Shown here in pieces: positions 18,107-27,289 of a stretch of 64,000 nucleotides of DNA (the first letter of the stretch is position 1; every line of letters begins with the position of its first letter). The notes beneath the pieces are model-generated. The model saw nothing but the letters and a program-made list of their open reading frames with translations, did not search any database and was not told the DNA's origin. The translations under genes were made by a program, and so were the position numbers. Where the stretch lies: NCBI RefSeq assembly GCF_001280305.1, contig NZ_CP012623.1:2232001-2296000 (forward strand), written 5' to 3'. Source of the DNA: Hymenobacter sp. DG25A (GTDB taxonomy: Bacteria > Bacteroidota > Bacteroidia > Cytophagales > Hymenobacteraceae).

Positions 18107-18137
18107 AAAGGCCCCTGTCAGCAATGACAAGGGCCTT
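18107..18137 (-). terminator. Terminator downstream of lpdA
   Basis: The arms AAAGGCCCCTGTCA and TGACAAGGGCCTTT pair except for one C-A mismatch, with a GCAA loop. On the minus strand the stem is followed by a T run, so it ends the lpdA transcript. Confidence 0.75.
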
Positions 18138-18162
18138 TGCAATCAGCAGAAGCTGAAAAGAA

Positions 18163-19557
<1,395 letters not shown>

Positions 19558-19802
19558 ATCTTGGAATAAGTGCTTGGAGGGAAGACCATTCTTCCCGTAT
19601 TTTTGAAAAAACCTTGCCTTCACTTTTCCGCAGCGGGTTGGTGCCACGTTGTTTGTTTTCGCAAAGCGGGAGTAAAGATAGACACGGAAATCAATCAGTT
19701 CCGAATGAGGTGAATGGCAAATAGCTGGCCCGGATATTGTCTATCCGTTTACACTTGCTTTCCGCTCCCACCTTTTTCAACAATCCAGTCATTATAAACG
19801 TC

Positions 19803-20483
19803 ATGAAACACTGCTTCTCTTTAATAGCAGCCGGCATTTTAACTGTTTCCCTGGGCTACACGGCCTCGGCGCAAACTGCGGTTCCGGCGGCTCCTTCTAC
19901 TACCACTCCCGCGCAGACGCAGCCCGCCACTGCGCTCACTGCCGTAGCGCCGGCTGTGCTGCCTCCCAAGAAAATGACGGCCGCCGATTACAAGCTGCAG
20001 GTACAGACGTCTGACAAAGTACTGGCCGGCAATCCTAAAAACGAGGAAGCCCTGCTGGCCCGGGCCAAAGCGCATCTGCAGCTGAAGGACTACCCGGATG
20101 CCATTAAGGACTATAATGCGGCCATTAAACTGAACCCCACGAACACCGACGCTTACTACAACCGGGGCCTGGCACACCTGAAGAATGAGGAGATAACGCC
20201 CGCCATCGGCGACCTGAGCAAAGTGATTCGCCTGCGCCCTGATGATAAAGAGGCCTTCTTTGCCCGCGGAGTAGCCAAGATGCAGATGAGCAACAATAAA
20301 TCGGCGTTGGGCGACTTCGCTAAAGTTATTACCCTGGATCCTGCCTACGCCGATGCATATGAGTACCGCGGCATTTGCTACGCCTCCATCAACAAGCCCA
20401 AGGAAGCCCAAAAAGACCTGGAGAAAGCGGTACAGCTGAACCCGGCCGCCGCTAAAAGCCTGCGCAAATACGGCAAGAAGTAA
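19803..20483 (+). CDS. Secreted TPR-repeat protein, copy 1
   Basis: A 226-residue protein with a signal peptide (hydrophobic core, cleavage near TASAQ), a Pro/Thr/Ala-rich linker and about five tetratricopeptide repeats (for example NTDAYYNRGLAHLKN, DKEAFFARGVAKMQM, YADAYEYRGICYASI). TPR arrays bind partner proteins; here in the periplasm or envelope. It is a clear paralogue of 22049-22789, especially from the DYK segment to the shared SLRKYxK end. The terminator at 20559-20592 follows. Confidence 0.85.
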   Translation: MKHCFSLIAAGILTVSLGYTASAQTAVPAAPSTTTPAQTQPATALTAVAPAVLPPKKMTAADYKLQVQTSDKVLAGNPKNEEALLARAKAHLQLKDYPDAIKDYNAAIKLNPTNTDAYYNRGLAHLKNEEITPAIGDLSKVIRLRPDDKEAFFARGVAKMQMSNNKSALGDFAKVITLDPAYADAYEYRGICYASINKPKEAQKDLEKAVQLNPAAAKSLRKYGKK

Positions 20484-20497
20484 GCTGCTTGACGAGT

Positions 20498-20655
20498 GTC
20501 ATTGCGAGCGAAGCGAAGCAATCCGTCCTTTGAAATGTGACCGATACTCCTTTACCAGAAAGCCCTTGACGTACTGCACGTCAAGGGCTTTTCATTTCTC
20601 AGGGCTTTTCACGTTTCAAAATACGGATTGCTTCGTCGTGCCTCCTCGCAATGAC
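20498..20655. repeat. Dispersed palindrome, family C (ATTGCGAG type) enclosing a terminator
   Basis: The left arm 20498-20526 contains GTCATTGCGAGCGAAGCG and CAATCCGT. The right arm 20623-20655 contains ACGGATTGCTTCGTCG and CTCGCAATGAC. Between them sits a perfect hairpin terminator. Similar ATTGCGAG repeats are known from unrelated bacterial genomes; only one copy is in this window. Confidence 0.75.
20559..20592 (+). terminator. Rho-independent terminator after TPR copy 1
   Basis: AAAGCCCTTGACGT and ACGTCAAGGGCTTT form a perfect 14-base stem with a 5-base loop and a short T run. It lies inside the family C palindrome. Confidence 0.8.
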
Positions 20656-20658
20656 GGT

Positions 20659-21900
20659 TTATTTCCCAAACAGCAGCTTCATGTAAAAGCTGGGCTGGCG
20701 CAGCCGCTCCCGCAGGTCAATATCCATGAACATGCTGGACAGGGTTTCGGCCAGCGTGGGATTGTTGGCGGCTCGGTTGGCCACAAAGTTGAACAGGCTG
20801 GGGAATTGCAGCAGGCGCTGCATGGTGCGGCTCAGGCGCAGCTCCTGCCACAGGCGGCGGTACACGGCCGCATCGTACTGCTTCAGAAACTCGGCGGAGG
20901 TATTCCCGGCCGCCAAGGCCTTAGCGGCCCAGTCGGCGGCGTGGCGGCCGCTGACCATGGCGTGGCTGATTCCCTCCCCGCTGAAGGGGTCGATAAGGGA
21001 GCCCGCGTCGCCGAGCAACAGGTAACCTACGCCGGACAGGGAGCGGCGCTTGGAGCCCAGCGGCAGGCCAAAGCCGCGCACGGGACCCAGCCGCTCGGCC
21101 GTGGCAAACCGCTCTTTCAGCACGGGGTGGGTTTCCAGCATATCGGCCAGCCGCTGGCGCAGGTTTACTTTTTTCTTCGATACGGCGCTGGTGAGCATGC
21201 CTACACCCACGTTGGCTTCGCCGTTGGGCAGCGGAAACACCCAGAGATACCCGGGCAGAAAATCCTTGATGAAGTGCAGCTCAATGAAATTATCGGGGTG
21301 CAGGCCCTGCACACCACGGTAGTAAGCACGCAGGCCGGCGCAGTGGTGGTCGGGCTCCAGCTGGTGGCCGCCTATCTGGCGCGCAAATGCTGACTGGGCC
21401 CCATTGGCCACCAGCAACAGGCGCGTGCGGGCAATGGGCGTACCATCGGCGGCTTTCAGGAGCCACTGGCCATCGGGCAGCTGCTCATGGTGGGCCACGT
21501 CTACGCCTTCGCGCAGGTCAATTTTGGGGCGGCGGCGCACTTCTTCTATTAGGAAGTTGTCGAAATCGAGGCGCTTCGCAATGTGGCCGGCGGCTTGGTC
21601 GGTGTGGGGGTTGTAGCGGGGGCGGAATGGCACAGCCAGCCGGCGGCCATTGGGTGCGTAAAAATCGATGCCCCAGCTGGGCAGCTGGATGGGGTCGGCC
21701 TCCAGTTGGGCGGGCAAATTCACACCCAGGCGGCGCAGCTCCGATAACACTTTGCCACTGAGGGCATCACCGCACACTTTGTCGCGGGGGAAGGTGGCAC
21801 GGTCCAGCAGCAGGCAGCGCTGGCCGGCGTTGGCCAGGTGCAGCGCGGCAGTGGCGCCACCCGGACCGGCGCCCAGAATACAGATATCGGTTTCGAGCAT
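20659..21900 (-). CDS. Geranylgeranyl-reductase-like FAD-dependent oxidoreductase
   Basis: A 413-residue flavoprotein. The FAD motif GAGPGGATAALHLANAG is at about residues 10-26, the DKVCGDALSG segment is the signature of the geranylgeranyl reductase family, and LLLGDAGSLIDPFSGEGISHAM is the second FAD-binding motif. Family members saturate isoprenoid chains or act as related oxidoreductases; in a non-photosynthetic bacterium the substrate (menaquinone side chain, carotenoid or lipid) is open. It lies between the two TPR paralogues but on the opposite strand. TACCTTCG on its strand at 21918-21925 may be its -7 element. Confidence 0.87.
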   Translation of the reverse strand: MLETDICILGAGPGGATAALHLANAGQRCLLLDRATFPRDKVCGDALSGKVLSELRRLGVNLPAQLEADPIQLPSWGIDFYAPNGRRLAVPFRPRYNPHTDQAAGHIAKRLDFDNFLIEEVRRRPKIDLREGVDVAHHEQLPDGQWLLKAADGTPIARTRLLLVANGAQSAFARQIGGHQLEPDHHCAGLRAYYRGVQGLHPDNFIELHFIKDFLPGYLWVFPLPNGEANVGVGMLTSAVSKKKVNLRQRLADMLETHPVLKERFATAERLGPVRGFGLPLGSKRRSLSGVGYLLLGDAGSLIDPFSGEGISHAMVSGRHAADWAAKALAAGNTSAEFLKQYDAAVYRRLWQELRLSRTMQRLLQFPSLFNFVANRAANNPTLAETLSSMFMDIDLRERLRQPSFYMKLLFGK

Positions 21901-22048
21901 GAAATAGGCTTACGCGACGAAGGTACTGACTTCGGCGCGCACCGTATGCGTGTAAAGTTGACGGAAAATCGGCCGGGCGGCAGGGCCTTCCGTAAAGAAC
22001 AGGACTTGTCTTCCTTCCATCATTAGCCTAATCCGTAATATTTTACCA

Positions 22049-22789
22049 ATGAAAAGAGCATTACTTCTCTGTTGCCTGAGTGCCACCCTGCTGGGAGTTA
22101 CCACCCAGTGTGCTACTTCGCCCAAGGAAAGTCAGACGCCCGCTGCAGTGGCCCCCTCCCCTGCTACTTCCGCTAGCCCCGTTAATGCTCCCATCATGGA
22201 TTCTACGGCGCAGGACGCCGTACTGGGCGCGGCTACCACTCCGGCACCGGCAGCCCCGGCCAAGCCGGTAGCCAAAAAGCTGACCAATGCCGATTACAAA
22301 GCGCAGATTAAGGCGGCTGATGCTTCTCTGAGAACGAACCCGCGCAATCCTGATGCGCTGATGGAGCGGGCAAAAGCCCGTATTGAGCTCAAGGATTACA
22401 AAAACGCCATTCTGGATTACAACTCGGCGTTGCGCCTCAAGCCAACCAATGCAGAAGCCTATTATAACCGCGGGTTGGCGCGGCTGAAAACGGAGGCCTA
22501 TACGCCCGCCATCAGCGACTTTTCCAAGGCCCTGAAGTACCGGCCCGATGATAAAGAAGCCTTTTTTGGACGCGGCGTGGCCAAAATGCAGACCCAGAAT
22601 TTCCGCAGCGCCATTCCGGATTTCACCAAGGCTATTGCTCTGGACTCTGTTTACGCCGATGCCTTCGAGTATCGGGGTATTTCCTATGCTTCCATCAACA
22701 AACCCAAAGAAGCCAAGAAAGACCTGCAGCGCGCCGCCGCCCTAAATCCCGCCGCCACCAAAAGCCTGCGCAAGTATGTGAAGGATTAA
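22049..22789 (+). CDS. TPR-repeat lipoprotein, copy 2
   Basis: A 246-residue protein. The leader MKRALLLCCLSATLLGVTTQC could be a lipobox-type signal (cysteine at about residue 21). It is followed by a Pro/Ala/Thr linker and the same set of TPR repeats as 19803-20483: DYKAQIKAADASL, AEAYYNRGLARLKT, DKEAFFGRGVAKMQT and YADAFEYRGISYASI. Identity over the TPR part is high, while leaders and linkers differ. Copy 1 ends in a soluble-type signal and copy 2 in a Cys, so the two may sit in different envelope compartments. Role unknown. Confidence 0.85.
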   Translation: MKRALLLCCLSATLLGVTTQCATSPKESQTPAAVAPSPATSASPVNAPIMDSTAQDAVLGAATTPAPAAPAKPVAKKLTNADYKAQIKAADASLRTNPRNPDALMERAKARIELKDYKNAILDYNSALRLKPTNAEAYYNRGLARLKTEAYTPAISDFSKALKYRPDDKEAFFGRGVAKMQTQNFRSAIPDFTKAIALDSVYADAFEYRGISYASINKPKEAKKDLQRAAALNPAATKSLRKYVKD

Positions 22790-22905
22790 AGCGCGGCGCT
22801 TCCCATAATAGAACGTCAGGCAGAGGCGGCAGAGAAGCCTCTCTACCGGGCTGATGTTGTTGGAAAAAGAACGCCACGAAAAGCCCATCATTCTGAGCAA
22901 AAATC

Positions 22906-23005
22906 AACGTTATGCTGAGCGCCGCCGAAGCATCTCTACCTCTGGCTAACTCCTATCGTGAGGACGAAGCGGTAGAGATGCTTCGGCGGCGCTCAGCATG
23001 ACGTT
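22906..23005. repeat. Dispersed palindrome, family A (TCATGCTGAGC subtype)
   Basis: AACGTTATGCTGAGCGCC in the left arm pairs with GGCGCTCAGCATGACGTT in the right arm. The next blocks CGCCGAAGCATCTCTACC and GGTAGAGATGCTTCGGCG also pair. It lies in the 330-base gap between TPR copy 2 and fabG. The rest of that gap carries no recognisable gene. Confidence 0.85.
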
Positions 23006-23106
23006 CTTTAGAAACAGATGACATTTAGGTGACATGACTTTCCGATTCCGTAGCAGAAAATTGGGGCCGATATTCTATCAGGCTTGCCGGGTTTTGTGGG
23101 TTAGGC

Positions 23107-23114
23107 TACCTTCG
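23107..23114 (+). promoter_or_regulatory. -7-like element five bases before fabG
   Basis: TACCTTCG lies five bases before the ATG at 23120, the same arrangement as upstream of the EamA gene at 14940. Confidence 0.4.
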
Positions 23115-23119
23115 TCCCC

Positions 23120-23869
23120 ATGACAAAACTGCTCGACGGAAAAGTAGCCCTCATTACGGGTGCATCTAAAGGTATTGGCCGCGCCATTGCGGTGCATTTT
23201 GCCCAGCTGGGCGCTCAGGTAGCTTTCACGTATCTCTCCAGCGTGGAGAAGGGCCAGCAGCTGGAGCAGGAGCTCGGCGCATACGGCACCAAAGTGAAAG
23301 GCTTCCGCTCCGATGCCTCCGACTACGCCCAGGCCGAAAAGCTGGTGGAAGATGTAGTAGCGGAGTTCGGCAAGCTGGATATTCTGGTGAACAACGCCGG
23401 TATTACCCAGGATGGCCTGCTGATGCGCATGAGCGAGCAGCAGTGGGACCAGGTGCTGGCCGTGAACCTGAAATCGGTATTCAACCTGACCAAAGCCGCC
23501 ACCAAGCCCATGATGCGCGCCAAAGCCGGCTCTATCATTAACATGACCTCGGTAGTAGGCATTAAGGGCAATGCCGGCCAGAGCAACTACGCCGCTTCTA
23601 AAGCGGGTATCATTGGCTTTACCAAATCAGTAGCGCTGGAGCTGGGCTCGCGCAACATCCGCTGCAACGCCATTGCCCCCGGTTTCATTGAAACTGAAAT
23701 GACCGATGCGCTCGACCCTAAGCAGGTAGATGAGTGGCGCAAGGCTATTCCGCTGAAGCGCGGCGGCTCGCCCGAGGATGTGGCCAAGGCCACGGCATTC
23801 CTGGCTTCGGAGAACTCCTCCTACATTACCGGGCAGGTGCTGCAGGTAGATGGCGGCATGCTGACCTAG
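23120..23869 (+). CDS. fabG: 3-oxoacyl-[acyl-carrier-protein] reductase
   Basis: A 249-residue short-chain dehydrogenase that reduces 3-oxoacyl-ACP with NADPH in fatty acid elongation. The cofactor motif TGASKGIG is at 14-21, NNAG follows in DILVNNAGITQDGLLMRM, the catalytic serine is in INMTSVVG, and YAASKAGIIGFTKS holds the Tyr/Lys pair. IAPGFIETEMTD and the C-terminal GQVLQVDGGM are typical of FabG. It is not next to other fab genes here. Assignment as FabG rather than a generic SDR rests on the ITQDGLLMRM and PGFIETEMT segments. Confidence 0.92.
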   Translation: MTKLLDGKVALITGASKGIGRAIAVHFAQLGAQVAFTYLSSVEKGQQLEQELGAYGTKVKGFRSDASDYAQAEKLVEDVVAEFGKLDILVNNAGITQDGLLMRMSEQQWDQVLAVNLKSVFNLTKAATKPMMRAKAGSIINMTSVVGIKGNAGQSNYAASKAGIIGFTKSVALELGSRNIRCNAIAPGFIETEMTDALDPKQVDEWRKAIPLKRGGSPEDVAKATAFLASENSSYITGQVLQVDGGMLT

Positions 23870-23901
23870 GCGTATTAATTAAGTTGAGAAATACCTCGAC
23901 C

Positions 23902-24000
23902 GTCATGTCGAGCGTAGTCGAGACATCTCGCTAGTGTGGTAACTATTGATTAGCACCACAACATCAGCACGCGAGATGTCTCGACTACGCTCGACATGAC
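23902..24000. repeat. Dispersed palindrome, family A (TCATGTCGAGC subtype)
   Basis: The left arm holds GAGCGTAGTCGAGACATC and the right arm GATGTCTCGACTACGCTC. Compared with the copy at 11205, two positions differ in each arm and both changes are compensated. CTAGTGTGGTAA is in the centre. It lies between fabG and pta. Confidence 0.87.
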
Positions 24001-24131
24001 TTTTTTTATTGTTGGCGTAGGGCAGGACACTTGTGCTGAGCAGGAAGTGCTTTTTTATTGGTCCTCCAAAGGCTTCACCACCTATCTTGCGGGCATCCGT
24101 AGTGGCTTGAACATTCAACCGGATTCAGCAT

Positions 24132-26222
24132 ATGAGTAAGGCAGTATTTATTGCGACGGCCGAGCCGTACAGTGGCAAATCGGTAGTGACGCTGGGGCTT
24201 GTGAACCTGCTGCTGGGCAAGGCGCAGAAAGTGGGCTATTTCAAGCCGATTATCACCCCGGTTACCCCCAACCAGAACGACCTCCACATTGAAACGGTAC
24301 TGCAGCACTTCAACCTGCCGCTCGCCTACCCCGACACCTTTGCCTACCGGGGCCAGGAAGCGTTGCGCCTGATGGAAAACGGTCAGCAGGGCGAGCTGCT
24401 GGATACTATTATCCATAAATTCAAGCAAATGGAGGCCCAGCACGACTTTATTGTGGTGGAGGGCACCGACTTTGTGGGGACCAGCACGGCCCTGGAGCTG
24501 GATATAAACTGGTCGGTGGCGCGCAACCTGAGCATTCCGGTTATTCTGGTGATTTCCGGGGCGGATAAAACCGTGGAGCAGGTGGTGAATGCCGCCCTTT
24601 CCATCCGGCGCACCGCCGAGGACCGGGAAGTGCGGGTGCTGGCCCTGGTCCTGAACCGCGTAGACCCTGAGCTGGTGGTGGAGGTGCACCAGCAGGTGAA
24701 AGACCAGTTGCCCCCCGATACGCTCCTCACCGTGATTCCCGCCATCAAAGAGCTGCGCAACCCGTCTATGCAGGAAATCTTTGACCAGTTGGGCGGGCAG
24801 CTGCTGTTTGGCGAAGAGCAGCTCACCAACACCGTCGACCATTTCATCAACGGCTCCATGCACGTGCCCAACTTCCTGCGCCGCATTGAGGAAAACGTGC
24901 TGGTAGTAACCCCCGGCGACCGGTCGGACCTGATTCTGAGCACGCTGCAGGCCAATATGTCGGCTAACTACCCCAAGGTAGCGGGCATGGTGCTCACCAG
25001 CGGCTACATGCCCGAGGACTCCGTGCTGCGCCTGATTGAGGGCCTGCAGACCACCGTGCCTATTATTCTGGTGGAGAGCGGCACATTCCAGAGCACTACC
25101 CGCATTGGGGCCATTCAGTCGCGCATTGGGCCGGGCCATGCCAAGAAAATCCGGCTGGCTATTCAAACCTTTGAGCGGTACGTGGATACGGCGCCCCTGC
25201 TGGATCAGCTGGCCACCTTTAAGCCCGAGGGCATGACGCCACACATGTTCCAGTACCAGCTGCTGCAGTGGGCCCGCAGCCAGCGCAAGCACATTGTGCT
25301 GCCCGAAGGCAACGACGACCGGATTCTGCGCGCCGCTGCCCGCCTGCTGGAACAGGATGTGGTAAGCCTCACCATCCTCGGCGACCCGGCCCAGATCCTG
25401 GCCTCCGCCAAGCGCCTGAGCCGCCCCCTGGACCCCACCCGCGTGCAGCTCCTGGACCCCACTAAATCAGAGATGTTCAACGACTTCGCCGAAACCCTCT
25501 ATGAGCTGCGCAAAGCCAAAGGCGTAACCCTTGAAATGGCCCGCGACCTGATGACGGACGTGTCCTACTTCGGCTCCATGATGGTGTACAAAGGCCTGGC
25601 CGATGGCATGGTGTCCGGCGCGGTTCACACCACGCAGCACACTATTCGGCCGGCCTTGCAGTTCATCAAAACCAAGCCGGGCGTGTCGGTGGTGTCGTCG
25701 GTGTTTTTTATGTGCTTGCCGGACCGCGTGGCCGTGTTCGGCGACTGCGCCGTGAACCCCAACCCCACCGCCGAGCAGCTGGCCGAAATTGCCATTTCCT
25801 CCGCCGACAGCAGCCGGCGCTTTGGCATTGAGCCGCGCGTGGCTATGCTCTCCTACTCCTCCGGCACTTCCGGCGAAGGTGCCGACGTGGATAAAGTGCG
25901 CAAAGCCACGCAAATCGTGCATCAGCTCCGCCCCGATTTGCTGGTGGAAGGCCCCATTCAGTACGATGCCGCCGTGGACCCCGCCATCGGCCAGCAGAAG
26001 CTCCCCGGCTCGCCGGTAGCCGGCCAGGCCAGCGTGCTCATCTTCCCCGATCTGAACACCGGCAACAACACCTACAAAGCCGTGCAGCGCGAAACCGGCG
26101 CCCTAGCTATTGGGCCGATGCTGCAGGGGTTGAATAAGCCGGTAAATGATTTAAGCCGCGGGTGCACGGTAGATGATATTTATAATACGGTGCTGCTGAC
26201 GGCTATTCAGGCGCAGGGGTAG
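24132..26222 (+). CDS. pta: Phosphate acetyltransferase (long form)
   Basis: A 696-residue enzyme converting acetyl-CoA and phosphate to acetyl phosphate. The N-terminal third is the P-loop-like AAA_26 domain (AEPYSGKSVVTLGLVNLLLG), then a DRTGG domain (NVLVVTPGDRSDLIL) and a C-terminal catalytic PTA_PTB domain from about residue 375 (IVLPEGNDDRILRAA; MMVYKGLADGMVSGAVHTT; EGPIQYDAAVDPA; VLIFPDLNTGNNTYKAVQRE). Length matches the long E. coli-type Pta, whose N-terminal domains confer allosteric control. With ackA at 27290 it forms the acetate pathway, though a foreign-looking gene and a terminator now separate the two. Confidence 0.95.
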   Translation: MSKAVFIATAEPYSGKSVVTLGLVNLLLGKAQKVGYFKPIITPVTPNQNDLHIETVLQHFNLPLAYPDTFAYRGQEALRLMENGQQGELLDTIIHKFKQMEAQHDFIVVEGTDFVGTSTALELDINWSVARNLSIPVILVISGADKTVEQVVNAALSIRRTAEDREVRVLALVLNRVDPELVVEVHQQVKDQLPPDTLLTVIPAIKELRNPSMQEIFDQLGGQLLFGEEQLTNTVDHFINGSMHVPNFLRRIEENVLVVTPGDRSDLILSTLQANMSANYPKVAGMVLTSGYMPEDSVLRLIEGLQTTVPIILVESGTFQSTTRIGAIQSRIGPGHAKKIRLAIQTFERYVDTAPLLDQLATFKPEGMTPHMFQYQLLQWARSQRKHIVLPEGNDDRILRAAARLLEQDVVSLTILGDPAQILASAKRLSRPLDPTRVQLLDPTKSEMFNDFAETLYELRKAKGVTLEMARDLMTDVSYFGSMMVYKGLADGMVSGAVHTTQHTIRPALQFIKTKPGVSVVSSVFFMCLPDRVAVFGDCAVNPNPTAEQLAEIAISSADSSRRFGIEPRVAMLSYSSGTSGEGADVDKVRKATQIVHQLRPDLLVEGPIQYDAAVDPAIGQQKLPGSPVAGQASVLIFPDLNTGNNTYKAVQRETGALAIGPMLQGLNKPVNDLSRGCTVDDIYNTVLLTAIQAQG

Positions 26223-26233
26223 AATTAATAGAA

Positions 26234-26281
26234 AAATAAAAGGGTGGTTTCTGCGTGCTGCAGGAACCACCCTTTTATTTT
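26234..26281 (+). terminator. Terminator after pta
   Basis: AAAATAAAAGGGTGGTT and AACCACCCTTTTATTTT form a 17-base stem around a loop of about 14 bases, with T-rich sequence on the 3' side. It lies 12 bases after the pta stop. Confidence 0.85.
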
Positions 26282-26307
26282 ATGGAATACCGCATAACGT
26301 ACAGAAA

Positions 26308-26349
26308 TTGCTGCAGGTATAACATTTTAAAATGCACTACCTGCAGCAA
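26308..26349. repeat. Nested 42-base palindrome
   Basis: TTGCTGCAGGTA (26308-26319) pairs with TACCTGCAGCAA (26338-26349). The loop holds a second perfect palindrome, CATTTTAAAATG. It lies at the edge of the AT-rich segment that carries the acetyltransferase gene. It could be a protein-binding site or the scar of an insertion; the sequence alone does not decide. Confidence 0.6.
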
Positions 26350-26474
26350 ATGCTAACTGAAAATATTTTATTAAACTTATGAATGAAAGCCAAATTATTA
26401 ACGGCCATTCCGAATCAAATTACATTAATTCAAACTACCAAAGTTCACAACTAGTGATATTAAATATTAAAATC

Positions 26475-27035
26475 CTATATATAATTTCTATATTTAATAT
26501 CACCAGTTGGATTTATCAAATGGTAACATATCAAGTCGGGCTCTGTATTATTATGTTCATTTGAAACTATAAAAGATAATTTCTTCAACAAATTTATGGA
26601 ACTCTGATTATCTCTGTGAATTAATGCTTCAAGCTTTCGAACTTTACCTATACTGAATGCATAATCAATAACCTTTTCTATAGCCTCGTTCATTATTCCT
26701 TGACCTTGAAAATTTGTCAAAAGTTCATAGCCAATTTCACACTTATCACCTTCATCTGAAAAGCTAAAAAGACAAATTGTCCCAGCCAATGTATTTTTAT
26801 TATTCAATGTTATTACCCAATACAAGGATTCATTATTGCTAATACTCTCATTAACCTTATTTATAAATTTCTTTGCATCATCAATAGTATTGCTTATTGA
26901 CCTGTCAAGATATTTATTTATTTCACTATCAGACCGCAAAGTGAAAATCTCCTGTTCGTCAGTAATTACTAATTGTCTGAGTGTAAGCCTTTCCGTAGTT
27001 AAAATTGGGAAAGGTGTAAAAGTTCTATCTAACAT
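26475..27035 (-). CDS. GNAT family N-acetyltransferase (RimJ/RimL-like)
   Basis: A 186-residue acetyl-CoA-dependent transferase. The order LTTERLTLRQLVITDEQEIF, then WVITLNNKNTLAGTICLF, EIGYELLTNFQGQGIMNEAI (acetyl-CoA loop, Q-x-x-G-x-G/A variant QGQGIM) and LEALIHRDNQSSINLLKKLSF is typical of the RimJ/RimL-like branch. The substrate, a protein N-terminus or a small amine, is unknown. Its codons are very AT-rich against GC-rich pta and ackA on either side, pointing to horizontal transfer. An AT-rich inverted repeat (arms 26449-26467 and 26490-26508) surrounds its stop codon. Confidence 0.87.
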   Translation of the reverse strand: MLDRTFTPFPILTTERLTLRQLVITDEQEIFTLRSDSEINKYLDRSISNTIDDAKKFINKVNESISNNESLYWVITLNNKNTLAGTICLFSFSDEGDKCEIGYELLTNFQGQGIMNEAIEKVIDYAFSIGKVRKLEALIHRDNQSSINLLKKLSFIVSNEHNNTEPDLICYHLINPTGDIKYRNYI

Positions 27036-27274
27036 TCTGTCGAATTTTGGTTGTTAGAATACAAGGCCTTTATATCCTGACTACTAACCTTTGTATTGCC
27101 GCTACTGGAAACTTGCGGGAGTAGCGCTAATCCAGTCTTACTACTCAAGGTTGTAGCGACAATATAGCTCCCGCTGATAGGATTATCACTATTCCATGAG
27201 TTACTCCCGCAGTCTGTATAGCGTAATGCTCCAATACATAACCCCATTCCATCCGTACTTTCGGGGCGCGTCTT

Positions 27275-27282
27275 TACCTTCA
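27275..27282 (+). promoter_or_regulatory. -7-like element seven bases before ackA
   Basis: TACCTTCA lies seven bases before the ackA ATG at 27290. Two mismatches to TAnnTTTG make it weaker than the other examples, and a second candidate, TACTTTCG, lies near 27256. Confidence 0.3.
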
Positions 27283-27289
27283 CCGCCCT

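Noticed and set aside
24075..25292. Minus-strand open frame of 405 codons opposite pta
   Set aside because: Same antisense effect; the protein has no recognisable domain and pta is certain.
26449..26512. AT-rich inverted repeat at the GNAT end as an integron attC site
   Set aside because: The right side has a GTTGGAT that fits GTTRRRY, but the left side lacks a matching RYYYAAC, and no integrase or other cassette is present.
26379..26564. Plus-strand open frame of 61 codons overlapping the GNAT 3' end
   Set aside because: AT-rich chance frame overlapping the GNAT gene on the other strand; Ile/Asn-rich with no start context.
27029..27250. Minus-strand frame upstream of the GNAT gene
   Set aside because: It is the tail of a long frame running through ackA in antisense; the stretch past ackA (GSNSWNSDNPISGSYIVATT) has no family match, so I cannot tell a relic from chance.
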